The notes: generated by a model from the letters alone, not told the origin. A DNA stretch of 64,000 nt from Cladorhizidae sp. MBARI D1340-BT2 (GCA_028752905.1 JAQNBH010000014.1:29856825-29920824); one strand, 5' to 3'; shown: positions 33,935 to 46,064, numbered from the stretch's first letter. Numbers and translations are program-made.

Positions 33935-35395
33935 GGGAATGTTAGTGTTTGTAGTTGATACACGTGTGATACTTTTCAAAGCATACTCCAACACACATAT
34001 ACTCCATGCATTTGGGACAAAAAGAACTAACTTTAGTATAATATATCTGTTTGTTTTCATCGCATTTCTTGAACCATGGCATTCAACACATCTTTTTCAT
34101 TTCCTTGTGTCCCTGTTAGGGAAGTGCTTTCCATTCAGCCTTGACAAATCTGCTCTTGGTCTTCTGCCTCTAGAGCACACTGTATGTAGCAATTATCATT
34201 GGCTCTGTGAGTTCAAGTATTAGAGCCAGTAGAAATTGACGATTGGTTTTAATTTTGGAATTTGGATTATTGATCTGGAAAACAATACTGGCATTCAAAA
34301 TGCATTCAAAATGCATATATCCAAAATAACTTCTTCCACCATTTCCTTTTTGTCAGTGAATGGTAAGATAAGTGTTGATCAGATAGATCTACTCCATCTA
34401 TGCATTGATTATACTCTAATGGCAGTTAGGCATGGGACAGGTTCTTTGTCCTTCCCTCATTTTGGCCGCTTCCCGATGGATTTAATTGAAGCACTTGAAT
34501 AGTACTAAGAAACGAAACATCCCTCCTATCATGCCAAATACCCACAGTAAAATTTTGTGAATTGCAATTCATCAGGGAAGTATTTTCGGTTTTGAAGAAT
34601 TGTTGTTGTTCCCTCATTTAGCAAATCAAGGAATAACTTGGGACTAGTGTAAAAATTGTCTGTGAAAAGCTTATGCCCCTTGTTCAGATACTTTTGCATA
34701 AGCTTCAGAACAGTGGAATGAGTATGACTATAATTATAATATGCTCTGTAGAATCGAAACCACTGCCACCTGTATATACATCATACGTCATCCAGTGCTG
34801 GATTCCGAGTTGACAAAGATTTTGATGCCCCATTTAGTAGGCTTTTTGGGAATATTCTGCAAGAAGTGTAATCTGCAACATGTCCCCATCATCATTTCAT
34901 TGATTGACAACTCACGGTTAGGCAACTAATACTTGGAAAAAGTTTCTAACGTCTTATCAATCAGCGGCCTTACTTTGAATAGTAGTGGATCACTAACCAT
35001 CTTCTCACCTTTTTTCTGTTTTGAACCCTCCACTAAATGTAAATACCTTGAAATTTTGTAGAATCTGTCGTATGGCATGATGGTCAAAAACCACGGTAAA
35101 CAAAATATTGGAGTGGTTGACCAATAATCGTGTAGTCTTGGGAGGTGACTTAGGCCCATAGCAACATTGACCAGCTCTTGATGCCTTGTAGGCTCCAACT
35201 AACATAGCTTCCACTCTATTATCCTCTTGTTCATCATCACTGTTGTGTAGAGTAAGCTCATCATCACTTTCTTCATCAAAAATTGCCTGTTCTTCAAACT
35301 CTTTCAAAATACTCTTCTAACCTAGTGTCAGAGAGTGACTCCCCAGCACAAAAACTAGCTATGTCTTCCACTGTCAAGCGAGAATGACCTGCCAT
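33935..35395 (-). pseudogene. piggyBac-type transposase
   Basis: An ATG at 35395 begins MAGHSRLTVEDIAS. A shift near 35300 leads to the acidic N-terminal stretch (EESDDELTLHNSDDEQED). The core has IMPYDRFYKISRYLHL, SINEMMMG (the usual catalytic Asp after SI is Asn), KPTKWGIKIFV, GHKLFTDNFYTSP (second Asp kept) and IDGVDLSDQHLSYHSLT with KWWKKLFW (third Asp kept). The C-terminal Cys-rich finger, CPKCMEYMCVGVCFEKYH, ends at a stop at 33935. Total length near 485 codons is close to family size. Several frameshifts and the D-to-N change indicate a dead copy of a cut-and-paste transposase that targets TTAA. Confidence 0.85.
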
Positions 35396-35545
35396 GTTTA
35401 GCTTGATTTATAAATGACCATAACTCCTGAACCATAAGGCTACTGAAAAGATTTTGACTTCAAAATAAAGCTCACCCAATTTTCAATCTAATGCCGTCAC
35501 GATTAACATAGCAACACCTAGGTAATGAGGTAAAGCCACAGGTAT

Positions 35546-35572
35546 TTTGGGGTCATATTGACCCACCTTAGG
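35546..35572. repeat. Palindromic GGGTCA...TGACCC motif near the piggyBac 5' side
   Basis: TGGGGTCATATTGACCCA lies about 155 bp upstream of the piggyBac start codon. Similar short palindromes occur in the terminal repeats of some piggyBac families. The matching opposite end was not found, so this is tentative. Confidence 0.3.
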
Positions 35573-35599
35573 ATTCAATGAGTTTGAGTAAACAAATTG

Positions 35600-35915
35600 T
35601 ATTTGAATGGTCTACATGTGGCGGTCTCATGACAAGGTACAGTGAGATTTAATTTGTAATGGTCTACATGTACTGATATATTTCATTTGTAGCGGTTTAC
35701 ATGTACTGATGACACTTAATTTGCAGTGGTCTACATGTACTGATGACATTTAATTTGTAATGGTATCGTGACATTTAATTTGCAATGGTCTACATGTATT
35801 GATGACATTTAATTTGTAATGGCACCAGGACATTTAATTTGCAGTGGTATACATGTACTGATGACATTTAATTTGTAATGGTCTACATCGTCATGTATTC
35901 ATGACATTAACTTTT
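35600..35915. repeat. Minisatellite, about 33-35 bp unit, 8 copies
   Basis: The unit ATTTAATTTGTAATGGTCTA followed by CATGTACTGATGAC recurs with variants, including CATGTATTG and GCGGTTTACATG. Copies are irregular in length. Non-coding. Confidence 0.85.
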
Positions 35916-35919
35916 AAGA

Positions 35920-36470
35920 TACACTACTTCTGAAGGCAGCCATGGAATGTTAGGGTTTTAAATTACACAGGGTATCAACTTTCAGCTTAGTTGCATTTTC
36001 CTATCAAGAAATACGAGCCTCTCTAAACAAGAAAAATTGTTGATGTGAACCCAAGGGGGCATGGCACATTTTTCAGAGGGGTCTAACTCCAAAAAGATTT
36101 CGACTATGGGCCTAATTATTTTGGTGCATTTGTTATATCCACAAATGAATATTGTGATGGAGTCCATCAAAGTCTGAGAGGGTCACCCTGGGAGCCCAGG
36201 TGATTAGGCATGGAATGACTCAATTTGTAAAGGCTAATTTAGCAGGTACCTGTTATTCTTAGTGAATTCAGTATTATAATTATATTATAATTATATACTA
36301 GCATGTGGTGTAGGTTTATGTAGAAGATGCAGTGCAAATTGTGATAACACTTAATGATATCCATATGTGGTTAGTTGCTAAGCAACCATGATTGAGTGCA
36401 AAATGATCTTCAAAGCAGGGGCTCTTTCAAAGACAATGGCTAGGTACTTCATTGGGGGGTTGGATTTTTT
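35920..36470. other. No recognised gene
   Basis: Short open frames only (for example minus 35982-36170). No motif. Confidence 0.4.
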
Positions 36471-36479
36471 TATTAATTA

Positions 36480-37515
36480 GAACAGAAATAGAGTAAAACC
36501 ATCCATGAGGGGGTTAAGAGTTGTTTCTTGTGTCTAATCTCAAGCACACCCCGATCCACAGGAGGAACCAAGCTGGTAACATTGGGTGGTAATTAATTCA
36601 GCACATACAAGTGTGGATGGAGGATGGGATGGAGCATTATCAAGGAGGGGGGACAGCAGGATATGATGAAGATAGAGCTTCACTGAGGGCACAAAGTGTT
36701 TGTTGAACCAGTCCCTTTAACAGTGTGGCTTGGCACTTTTATGTATAGATACTAAAGGAAGGTGGAAATCTCCACCGGCATTAGCAGTGGCCATCAATGT
36801 CACTCTAACCTTACGAGATTTAAAATTCTTTATGTTCTTTTCAGAAGCATCAGAAGGTTTTGCTACAGAGAAGACACCATTGCAGACTTAGCATCAGCTA
36901 AGGTTTTTCTAGGCAGAAGATACTAGGGAGAAGACGCCCATCTCATCACAGCAAAAAAATTGGTATAGAGATATATAGCATGTGCTTTTCCACAAATTCG
37001 TGGGAAAATATCGTGAATTCTTCTGCAGCACTAACATCAGCTGACAGTGATCCACCTGCAGACTCAACTGCATTAAGCCGCATCTCTTCTTAAATCAATG
37101 CTACAATCTATTGCTAGCTTTAAAGTCATCTTCCGATTTGTCTGGGTAGACCTGTTGAAAAAGCAGTTTTGCTTGATCCATCGTCAAGACACAACTGATC
37201 GGCACAACTGATCGTTGGGTGTGCCCTTATGCTTTTCTTGTATGAAACACAAAATGCATGTCTCTGTCAGAAGCACCACCATCAGCTCTTCTTACTGTGT
37301 ACCTCTTTTTCAGTGAGCCACCATCTAGTGCTACAGCAGCAAACATCATAATCCTCTGTTTTTTTTGTATCCGTCAAGGTTGTTTGCAAATTCCAAACTC
37401 CCTGGCTACAGCTGACAATTTACTGCCTTACTCAACTTTTTTTGCCTCCAAAATCTTCAGCTTCTCTTCGATGGATAGCTTAACTCGCTTGCGTTTGTTT
37501 GAGAACTAGCCATGG
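36480..37515 (-). pseudogene. pogo/Tigger-type transposase
   Basis: Near 37490 the minus strand begins KRKRVKLSIEEKLKILEA, a GSKLSAVAREFGICKQ block (CENP-B/psq-like HTH), then VLTMDQAKLLFQQVYPDKSE (second HTH region). The DDE part follows with FKSRKVRVTLMATANAGG, DFHLPLVSI and LLDNAPSHPP (catalytic Asp), in several frames down to about 36560. The C-terminal part with the last acidic residue is not readable. Such transposases bind ends by the double HTH and cut DNA at TA sites. Frameshifts and stops show it is inactive. Confidence 0.75.
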
Positions 37516-37619
37516 CACGTGTCAAGGAGAGGGAACAATTGCAGCAGCTGCAATGTCACGAGCATGGCACGATTAACATTACGAAGGATTAACTGTGAGG
37601 TTCACTGTACAGTTATCCT

Positions 37620-38050
37620 CAAATAGAATGCACTCTTGACAACACTATGCCTTAATTAGACCACATACACTTTCCTATCTCCAGTGAAAGTGTGTGCTCA
37701 TAATTAGATCACACACTGCTTCCTATCTCCAATGAAAGTGTGTGCTCACAATTAGATCACACACTGCTTCCTATCTCCAATGAAAGTGTGTGCTCACAAT
37801 TAGATCACACACTGCTTCCTATCTCCAATGAAAGATGTGCTCACAATTAGAGCACACACTGCTTCCTACATCCAGTGAAAGTATGTTCTCACAATCAGAC
37901 CACACATCTCCAATGAAATAGTATATGCTCACTAATTAGAACACACCATTTCCTATCTCCAGTAAAATAGTGTGTGCTGCTCACAATTAGACCAAATACT
38001 GTTTCCTACCTACAGTTGACAATTAGAACACACACTGTTTACTAGAGTGA
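37620..38050. repeat. 48-bp minisatellite, about 8 copies
   Basis: Unit TAGATCACACACTGCTTCCT with ATCTCCAATGAAAGTG and TGTGCTCACAAT, decaying toward the right end. A second smaller array of the same unit is at 41820-41975 in the same orientation. Confidence 0.9.
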
Positions 38051-38125
38051 GTCTCCAGAATGTTTAAAGCGTTTTGGCCCGATATCCCTTCAACTTACCA
38101 GTTTACTATTACAGTTCAAAGTTCA

Positions 38126-39521
38126 CTTTTGTATTTTATTTATTATTAATGCTTTACAGTAAATATTTGAACAGCAAAGTGAAACAAATAGCTCAAGGAT
38201 GACACGAATAGACATAGACAAACATAAACACTGAAGGTCAATCAGTCCAGAACTGATTGCCATGTTTTGATTAAAAGAATAAACTAATAACAAAATGCAT
38301 ATAATATATTGTAGAGAACAAAAGAACAAGAAAACACATCAACTACGTGGATGTGGATTTTGAGAACACTTAGCACAGGGACATAAATAATGGAAAGTAC
38401 AAGGGTTGGTATAATTATAGTACAAATGTTTCAGTAAAATGTTCGAGCATAAACTTCATCAAGTTAGATTTAATTACATGTAATGGTTTCTCTAAGTCTA
38501 CAGGAGGTAATGAGTTCCACAATCTGGGTAGCCGCTTGAAGTAAGAGTTTGATGAGGTTCTGTTTGCATCACGGCTGTGGCACATCCTTAAGTTGGATCC
38601 TGATCTGGTCGCATTACTGCTAAAGGAAATGTATTCTTTTATGTTAGTGATAAGATGGTGAGTTTAGTGATCGGATGCAGAAAAGTAGATCACTGATTTC
38701 GAACTGATACATCAAAGGCAGAATGTATAGATATACCAGTCTCGATTTATAGTCCATTTAATAGTCCTTTAAAATCAACTTTGTTGCCCTTCTTTGTATC
38801 CTTTCCACCTTGACAATGTCTTTAATCATAAGAGGCCTCCACAGTTGGGAGCAGTATGAGCTGGGAACACACTAGGGATATATATATACAAGAGCTTAGA
38901 AATTGCGTCTGTATTTCCAAAATTCTGACGCAGTAGACCGATGATCTTGTATATAAGCTCTTGAAGCTAGTGTGTGATGGTGTGAGCTCCAAGATAAGTC
39001 TGGAGACATAACTATTCCCAAGTCTCTGTGTTGATATCCTTCCTCTATAGGAAGACCGTTGATGTCGTAGAATTGAACTGAGGGACACTTCTGCAGAACC
39101 TTAGTAGGGAACACTTCGATACTTTAAATTTGAGCTTCCACTCTTGGCTCCATTCACAAAGGAAATCAAGGTCTTTCTGAAGGTTTAAAGAATGCTTTGG
39201 AACACTTGATATCATCGGCAAATAGAAGCATTTGTGAATTCAGGGGTTGTGGGTATGGTTGGTAAAAAAAGCAGTTCCACTCATACAAGTACATAATGGC
39301 TGGCATTAATAGAAAATGAAAGCTAAACTTTCCGAAAACATAGTCGTAGGCTTAGGAAGGTCGCCATTGGCCTGACATGAATCTACTTAACCTCGCACGA
39401 CTCTAACAAGGCAAAACTTAGTGAAGCATGTGAAATGTGAGTACCACATCACAGCAGGCTGACTTGGACTTAGGGGAATGGTGCAGTGACCCGAGTTCTC
39501 CCCAGGCCGTTTTGTATCATC
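38126..39521 (-). mobile_element. Non-LTR retrotransposon, 5'-truncated, with target duplications
   Basis: ACAGTTCAAAGTTCA at 38111-38125 and 39522-39536 are exact 15-bp direct repeats flanking the element. The minus-strand 3' end has AATAAA-like sequence next to the left repeat. Protein motifs are those of an RT C-terminal half. The right 250 bp has no clear similarity and may be element 5' sequence joined by internal deletion. Confidence 0.8.
38342..39240 (-). pseudogene. C-terminal half of a non-LTR reverse transcriptase
   Basis: Reading from 39240: MLLFADDIK (catalytic FADD), a WKLKFKVSKC block, YQHRDLGIVMSPDLSWSSHH, then LKLLYIYPSCVPS-like thumb, IVKVERIQRRATKLIL, SRLVYLYILPLMYQFE and RLPRLWNSLPPVDL. 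It ends in LCPCAKC, a terminal Cys cluster seen in many such elements. At least four frameshifts are needed. The catalytic pair is intact, but the upstream RT and endonuclease are missing. Confidence 0.85.
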
Positions 39522-39539
39522 ACAGTTCAAAGTTCATTA

Positions 39540-40080
39540 GATTTCAATTATGCTAAAATGTACAGCGAGTCGTCGAGTTGGTCACTGTTCTTCACTTTGT
39601 TGTCGTCTCTTGGGCATGGTTAAGTGGATCCACTCTGGTGGAGGGTCTGGGAGTCCCTCATCTTAACTTCATTTAGTGGTTCGTCACAATTCTCAATTAT
39701 AAGTTGCACAATTATAAAGTAGCTCGTTACAGCTTAATGAAGGCAATAGCAAGAAATTATAAACATAAAGAAAATCATAAATGGTTCAAGAAAAGGGATA
39801 AGTGATAAAGGTGATCGTGTTATATGAGGGATTCCCAGACCCTCCACCATTGTGTAGGGAAGTGGTGGCAGAGGAGAAAGGAACTGTTTTATGGTTAGCT
39901 GAGGAATGATCCCCTCCCGTCCCCCCCTCCTTGAGCAGCGGGACACTCGTAACTTAATATTGTGGATAATTTTATTAATTAAGTATTTGATTTTTTAATA
40001 TAGATAGTTATTAGGTTCCACACTGTGCTGTAATTATGCCTTAACATCAAGATTAAATCATAAATGGGCAAAAAGACGTA
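39540..40080. repeat. Spacer with a 24-bp inverted repeat pair
   Basis: GTGGAGGGTCTGGGAGTCCC at 39637-39660 recurs inverted at 39824-39846 (one mismatch). Together they could form a hairpin of about 210 bp. No gene recognised. Confidence 0.55.
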
Positions 40081-40084
40081 GTAG

Positions 40085-40625
40085 TCTAGTTTGGGGCACT
40101 TTTCTTGTTTGCATTTTCTTGCACCCACATCAATGCTTCACGACGGTATCTTCATCATTGAAAAGGCAAAATCTCTCATACTTCCTCTTTGTTGATTTGT
40201 TGAGTTAGAAAATTCTCCCTTGGTGGAGAAGAAGTCCTTCTTGTACATCCTGGCAGTCTTCTCATTGAAGCCAGAAGCTTCCATAACACTATCTCTCACA
40301 TTCATACCTTGGTGCTTTTGCAAGTGGCTCATCAATAGCATAGTGAGGATCATCCTAATCCATGGGGACAAACAAACCATAAAATCATCAAAGAACAACT
40401 GAGCACTATCATCAACTCTTGTTCCACCTCATCCTCCTCGACCACGGCGCCGTCTTGGCGTTCGTTCTCGCTCTCGTTGTCAAAGCCTGGTCGCTCCAAC
40501 TGATCTCCAGAGGCTGTAGAAGTACCATCTTCTTCTTGTCGAGCTTCGGAAACCGCTATGCTTCTCTCGCTCATCGTTTGGAGGACAAGGATCTGTAGCG
40601 AGTAGTTCTTCCGTTCCTGCACCTT
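40085..40625 (-). pseudogene. Transposon-associated HTH protein, N-terminal part
   Basis: The frame starting near 40622 has an acidic, Glu-rich leader. After a shift near 40395 it reads PWIRMILTMLLMSHLQKHQG, VMEASGFNEKTARMYKKDFF and GEFSNSTNQQRG, then (another shift) WVQENANKK. The motif order, a helix-turn-helix-like region ending in K-DFF...G.FS...RGKY.R followed by WV.ENA, resembles the N-terminus of a family of uncharacterised, probably transposon-derived proteins of sponges, cnidarians and fungi. The function is not known to me and the DDE part is not visible here. Confidence 0.45.
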
Positions 40626-40799
40626 CTTCAGACTGCCTCATTTTTTCATGCATCCTTTGCGCTCACTCTCGGTATACCTACCCCTTGCTTTAGCTCTTCT
40701 CCGTTCTGCTATTGAGTAACTAGTCTGTCCCAATTTTCAGTGCACGTGCTCATTTAACGCTTTTAGAAGTATGTATAATTATAATTTATACCAAGTCAA

Positions 40800-41255
40800 T
40801 GCTGCAGATCCGGACAAAATGTGATGTATATTGTAAGTGTTTGCGTACTTTTCTCAACTTTTCTCAACATATCACTGCTAGGTTTCCTCATGCTTTACTT
40901 AATCTTCCAAGAATCAGTATCAGGTTTTCCACAAGAGCACTCCCTTCAACCGTTCCACAGTGCTGGATAAGATTGTCACCCACTATGGTTCTCATGGCGT
41001 AGTGCATCCAGAATCAACTAGAGTTGAGCTCTGAAGTCTTCAATAGTGTAGTTGCTGCTAATAATGAGTTGAAGCAAATGAAAACTCACCAATTCATGTC
41101 ATCTGATCAATGTTTCCCAATCTGCCAAAGTTGGCAGCTGTTGGCCTTTTACTCCCCGTCTTCTGTAGACTGTAAAAGAGGCTTCTCCAATCTATCTCGA
41201 ATCAAGACTGACATTAGGCCAACAGAACTCTCACCTCTCGATGATAGTAATTGAA
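40800..41255 (+). pseudogene. hAT-family C-terminal dimerisation domain fragment
   Basis: After pieces in other frames (TVLDKIVTHYGSHGVVHPES near 40945-41005), 41024-41251 reads FPICQSWQLLAFYSPSSVDC then KRGFSNLSRIKTDIR. This is the hAT C-terminal signature (S/A-D/E-C-E/K-RGFS...RIKT). It supports transposase oligomerisation in intact relatives. It is not contiguous with the hAT copy at 14340-15810, which lacks this end, but could be of a similar family. Confidence 0.7.
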
Positions 41256-41259
41256 GGGC

Positions 41260-42330
41260 CTAATCCATCTGATTTCCCCTATGACTCACTTGCGATCGTT
41301 GAGGTGCCACGAGGAATAGAAGAATCAACGTGAAGCTTCTTGGATGTCTGACTTGATTTTAGTTTCAATAATTAACAAACTACAGCATCTGCTCATCCAT
41401 AATCAGTGACAATCAGTCAACCACACACACGCGCCAGGCTAGCTCATCATCAGCATAACACCATCTCATTTGTGATTCATTCTCACTAATAATCTTTCAA
41501 ATAAGCAACTATCTATATATATATTATCCACACATGAAAAAATTAGAACAACAATACGAAAGGATTTGTAATATTCTTGAAGTATCTTTGAGAATTTACA
41601 AACCCAGGTATGGCAATTCAGTCAGCATGAATCGTCTTTCCCTTACCCCATGACAGAATACACTGCATAACATGGCTGTACACAGGATTTACAAAAGCAG
41701 CAATTTCATCAGCTTCTGTACATATTTAACCCTGCCCAAGGATTGCTGTTATAGATCAATAAAAATGGGGGGGGGGGGGATTATATGGGTAGCATGCCCC
41801 CCAATATCCCTTCAGAATGTACTAGTTTGTGCTCATATTTAGAACACACTGCTTTCTATCTCCAGTGAAAGTGTGTGCTCACAACTGTTTCCTATATCTC
41901 CAGTGAAATAGCATTGCTCACAATTAGACCCACACTGTTTCCATCTCCAGTGAAATAGTATTGCTCACAATTAGACCATGCATGCCCAAGTACATTGCAA
42001 TGTGCATGCTTGTGAATGAAACCAACCCGGCATTATCTAACACACAAAAGAACAATGTCTCTATCTAAAAGCAAACAACTGCATTGGATTGACCAGCTAA
42101 AAAAGAAAGGAAGCAAGAGTGCACCCAAGTTGACATGACCCTTTACCAGTAAAGGTCTATATAATTATACATGGCTGGTCTACTCCAATAGTTTTTACAT
42201 TAAATTCTTGTTTCCAGTTGTTGTTTGTCTTACATGTTTGTTGTTGTTGTATATTATAATTAAGCAGTGAAGGACTACACAGAGTTCTACAAAGAGCTTT
42301 ATTATTGTTGTACACTACACATATCAACAC
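41260..42330. repeat. Spacer with second copy of the 48-bp repeat at 41820-41975
   Basis: Three degenerate copies of the unit described at 37620-38050 lie at 41820-41975. A G-run (41767-41778) precedes them. No gene recognised in the rest. Confidence 0.75.
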
Positions 42331-42648
42331 ATGCCTATTGTTCACTGTACCCATATAGAGTCAGCTACAGCCTCCTTTAAGAACTTGGTAGCAGTTGCAC
42401 GGGAGAACTCCACCAATCATACAGCAGATGCTTTGGTAGAGGAGAAGCTACATCCTTCCTTGGTAGTAGTTGCACAGGAGAACTATACCAATCATACAGC
42501 AGATGCTTTAGTAGAGGAGCATCTACATCCTCCCTTGGACTTGGTAGCAGTTGCCCAGGTCATTCTTTTGTCTTATAATCAGCACACACATTCAGTTACC
42601 CAACAGATGATTCTTGCCACTGCTTCAATCTGTAATTCAGAAACATAG
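42331..42648 (+). other. Short repeat-bearing ORF of unknown status
   Basis: An ATG-initiated frame of 105 codons contains two 25-26 residue repeats (N-TNHTADALVEE core) made by a 75-78 bp tandem duplication at about 42385-42560. Since the repeat unit is a multiple of three, the frame may be accidental. No domain or splice context was found. Confidence 0.2.
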
Positions 42649-42837
42649 TACTCGTGGACGTGCATTGGAACACATGAAGTTTCTGGTACTAACGTTTTTA
42701 TGAAGGGACTTATTATTGCAGGTTATGAGTGTGAAAACAGAGTGACATACAATGTACATGGAAACATAGATCCTAGAAGATGAATTTCAAGGGGTTTTTT
42801 TTAACCTATGGGTTGTTGCTTTTTGGATGTGTAGGTT

Positions 42838-43015
42838 TACTGCTTTAGTGAAGTATTCAAGACATGCTGGAAGTGTTTATGCCTGCTGGTTAGTGAAGGA
42901 TTCAAGACATGCTGGAAGTGTTTATGCCTGCTGGTTTACTACCTTAGTGAAGGATTCAAGACATGCTGGAAGTGTTTATGCCTGCTGGTTTACTACCTTA
43001 GTGAAGGATTCATGC
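42838..43015. repeat. Minisatellite, about 54 bp unit, 3-4 copies
   Basis: AAGACATGCTGGAAGTGTTT followed by ATGCCTGCTGGTT recurs, with one shorter unit. It is open in one frame only because the period is a multiple of three. Confidence 0.85.
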
Positions 43016-43019
43016 TGGG

Positions 43020-45360
43020 AGTCCATTGGGAGCTAATATCAGGTGGAACCAGCATTTAGGATGGTGACAGCTACTGATGTGAGTTTTAGCTGGGAAGATG
43101 TGGGATGGATGGGGTTGCCATTTGCCATTTTGAAACAAACCACTATGAATATGGAGTGCACTACACTATGAATCTGTGGCTGAAGGGCATCATCTGAGAA
43201 GCAGCCAATGAATTAATAAAATAAGTGGTACCATAAGATTGGGTTGTTTAGTGGTTAGTGTCTATATATCAGCAGTTAGGCGCAGCTTTCGTTGTGGCTC
43301 TAAATCAGCTTTAATCAGCTTTGTCAAGTGTCCCAACAGTCTTTGATGCGCTTGTCTCGAAGCGTATTGGCTCTGCGTATGCATATTAGTGGCTGCCTTT
43401 GAAGAACATGTGCAAGACTAACTGCTGCTTATACTTGCGATCTATCCCGGGGAGAAGTTCAAGAGATAGTGCGTTACGACTCGTGGCTGAAGCAGTGCCA
43501 TAGCTCGAGATGGTTCCCAGATCCCTTTCATCTGACTCGTCCTTTTTTCTGCCATGCCTAAAAATATTATTTGCAGTGCTCTCGTAATTTAGGAGGAAGA
43601 ATGAATGAAGGTGTGTGCGTAATTTTGCTTGGTGCGAATACTACTTGCTGTTAGGTGCCGGGTTTGTTGCACGTCTAGATTCAGGGGCATGAACAATGAA
43701 CTTCATGGTATTCTTGTAGAGATAAATGGCTCAGAAGATACCTGGCAGGTAGCAGCCAGTGCAGTTGCAACTATATTGCTGGTGAGTCAGCCATTAATAC
43801 AAGAAGAGACTGATGACGATTCCTTCCCAAGGAAACCTGGAAGGAAGAGGAAACTCAGAATAGTCATAAAAACAATGCCTATTGTCACCCAATCAAGATC
43901 TGATCTATCATTACACGCATGCCCTTATAGAGCATGGAGTGCACCCCACATAGCTAGGCAGCCATGATATTAATAGTAAGACATCTAATCAAGGAGATAC
44001 GACAAATATGCTTGTCCGAACTGAACAACTGAACAAAATAGTAAAATTTCCTCTATCTACCTTTGTAATAACCGCACAATAAACAACAAACTAAACCACA
44101 GGAATGTCAAGGTTTTAGCATCACGATTATTTAGCTCTCTCAATCTAGCTGGTTTTGTTGGTTCACACCAATTATAGGAAGTAGCCTCCACTTACTACAG
44201 ATATTTGTGGTTGCGGTGAGCATCTACCAATCAAACAGCTACAGTTTTTGCCAGAGAAGATTTTCCAAGCTCTGAGCCCCCAGGCAGTGAGGTAATCACA
44301 CACAGCGGGTATACGAGTGTTCCCATTTGATGTTGGGCAACCGTCCAAATGTCAAGAGTCTTACCAAGAGGGTGGAGTGGATAACTACTCTCGGGTAATT
44401 ATCCACTCGAGGGCAATTACCATGGAGGTGTCCACCACCACAGGAGGCTATTAAAACTCAAAGGTGATCTTAGGTGGGAAGACCATCGAAGATAGGATGA
44501 TCATCAGCCCCTGTTTATTCTTCAGAACAGGTGACCTAATCATATTTGCATCTAGGACAGGTAATGCAATCATATTTGTATTTAGGACACACAATCCAAT
44601 CATATTTAGATTTAGGACGGAAAACTCGTTAAGTTTCGGATAAGTTACCTGTTCATAGCTTTGAAGGATGATGAGATGTGCAATGCTTGGCCAGTCACTA
44701 CATACAACAAGTATATGTAGAAATAAATTATCACATTCAATTTCCTGTGGGAGCAGCTAGCCTCACTCGCACCTAGCCTCAATCACACTAAATTATTTCT
44801 AATTATTTTATATGCTACGTACCTCAGTGGAGAATACTTGCACTGTATTATTCATCGCTACGGCAATCACATCCGAACCATCTACTCTACGATATCAAAA
44901 CCATGGCAGCACTTTGGAGGTTCAAACTCAGTTACATTTTCATCCACCCCCCCAAGGTTGGGGTAAATGTGCACCTCCTCGTCTCCTCCACATGTGACCA
45001 CTCGCCTGAGGGCATGAAGCATACCGTGGTTATCACTGGCTAAGTAGTTGGTTAGTGGAGAATACCGGTCCACTTCAGATTCACTTCGTTGTTTGGAAAG
45101 AAACCAGTCAACCATTGATGACTGCATGCATTAATCTTTCTTGTTTTGCTGGACACCTTTACCAAATTGCTAGGGGAGAGGGTATGCCTGGCATTTGTTA
45201 GGGTTGTGGTGGGTGGTGGTCTTTGTGGTGGGTGGTGGTCTTTAACCAAAAACTGCCAGAAGTGCATGCAGGCAGAAACTCAGACACTGTTCACAAAAGA
45301 AATTGCTGTCATGAACACTTCTACCTGCTGTGTCTGTAGGCACTTCTGCCAAGCTGCACA
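43020..45360. other. No recognised gene
   Basis: The only longer frame is plus 43629-43967, with a basic patch (KPGRKRKLR) and no identifiable domain. A short three-copy repeat of a CAATCATATTTGTATTTAGG-type unit occurs at 44525-44625. Confidence 0.4.
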
Positions 45361-45364
45361 AGCA

Positions 45365-46060
45365 TCTATGCTCACCTGGAATCACTTCGTCTGAGGAGAG
45401 CTGCACATGCACCTATGCTTACCTGGAATCACTCCATCTGAGGAGAGCTGCACAGGCACCTATGCTTACCTGGAATCACTCTGTCTGAGGAGGGCTGCAC
45501 AGGCACCTATGCTTGCCTGGAATCACTCTGTCTGAGGAGAGCTGCACAGGCACCTATGCTTGCCTGGAATCACTCTGAGAGGAGAGCTGTACAGGCACCT
45601 ATGCTTGCCTGGAATCACTCTGTCTGAGGAGAGCTGCACAGGCATCTATGCTTACCTGGAATCACTCTGTCTGAGGAAAGTTGAACAGGCACCAATGCTT
45701 ACCTGGAATCACTCTGTCTGAGGAGGGCTGCACAGGCACCTATGCTTACCTGAAATCACTCTGTCTGAGGATGGCTGCACAGGAACCTATGCTTACTTGG
45801 AATCACTCTGTCTGAGGAGAGCTGTACATGCACCTATGCTTACCTGGAATCACTCTGTCTGAGGAGAGCTGCACAGGCACCTATGCTTGCCTGGAATCAC
45901 TCTGTCTGAGGAGAGCTGCACAGGCACCTATGCTTACCTGGAATCACTCTGTCTGAGGAGAGCTGCAAAGGCACCTATGCTTGCCTGGAATCATTCTGTC
46001 TGAGGAGAGCTGCACGCTACCTGGAATTATTCTGTCTGAGGGATGTATAGGCATCTATGA
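45365..46060. repeat. 47-bp minisatellite, about 14 copies
   Basis: Unit AGGAGAGCTGCACAGGCACC followed by TATGCTTACCTGGAATCACT and CTGTCTG, over about 690 bp with point differences. It has no unique spacers and so is not CRISPR-like. Confidence 0.95.
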
Positions 46061-46064
46061 TAAC

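Noticed and set aside
43629..43967. Possible nuclear protein (KPGRKRKLR patch)
   Set aside because: The frame is isolated, without conserved motif or supporting exons.
45365..46060. CRISPR-like array
   Set aside because: Units follow each other without unique spacers and the DNA is eukaryotic; it is a minisatellite.
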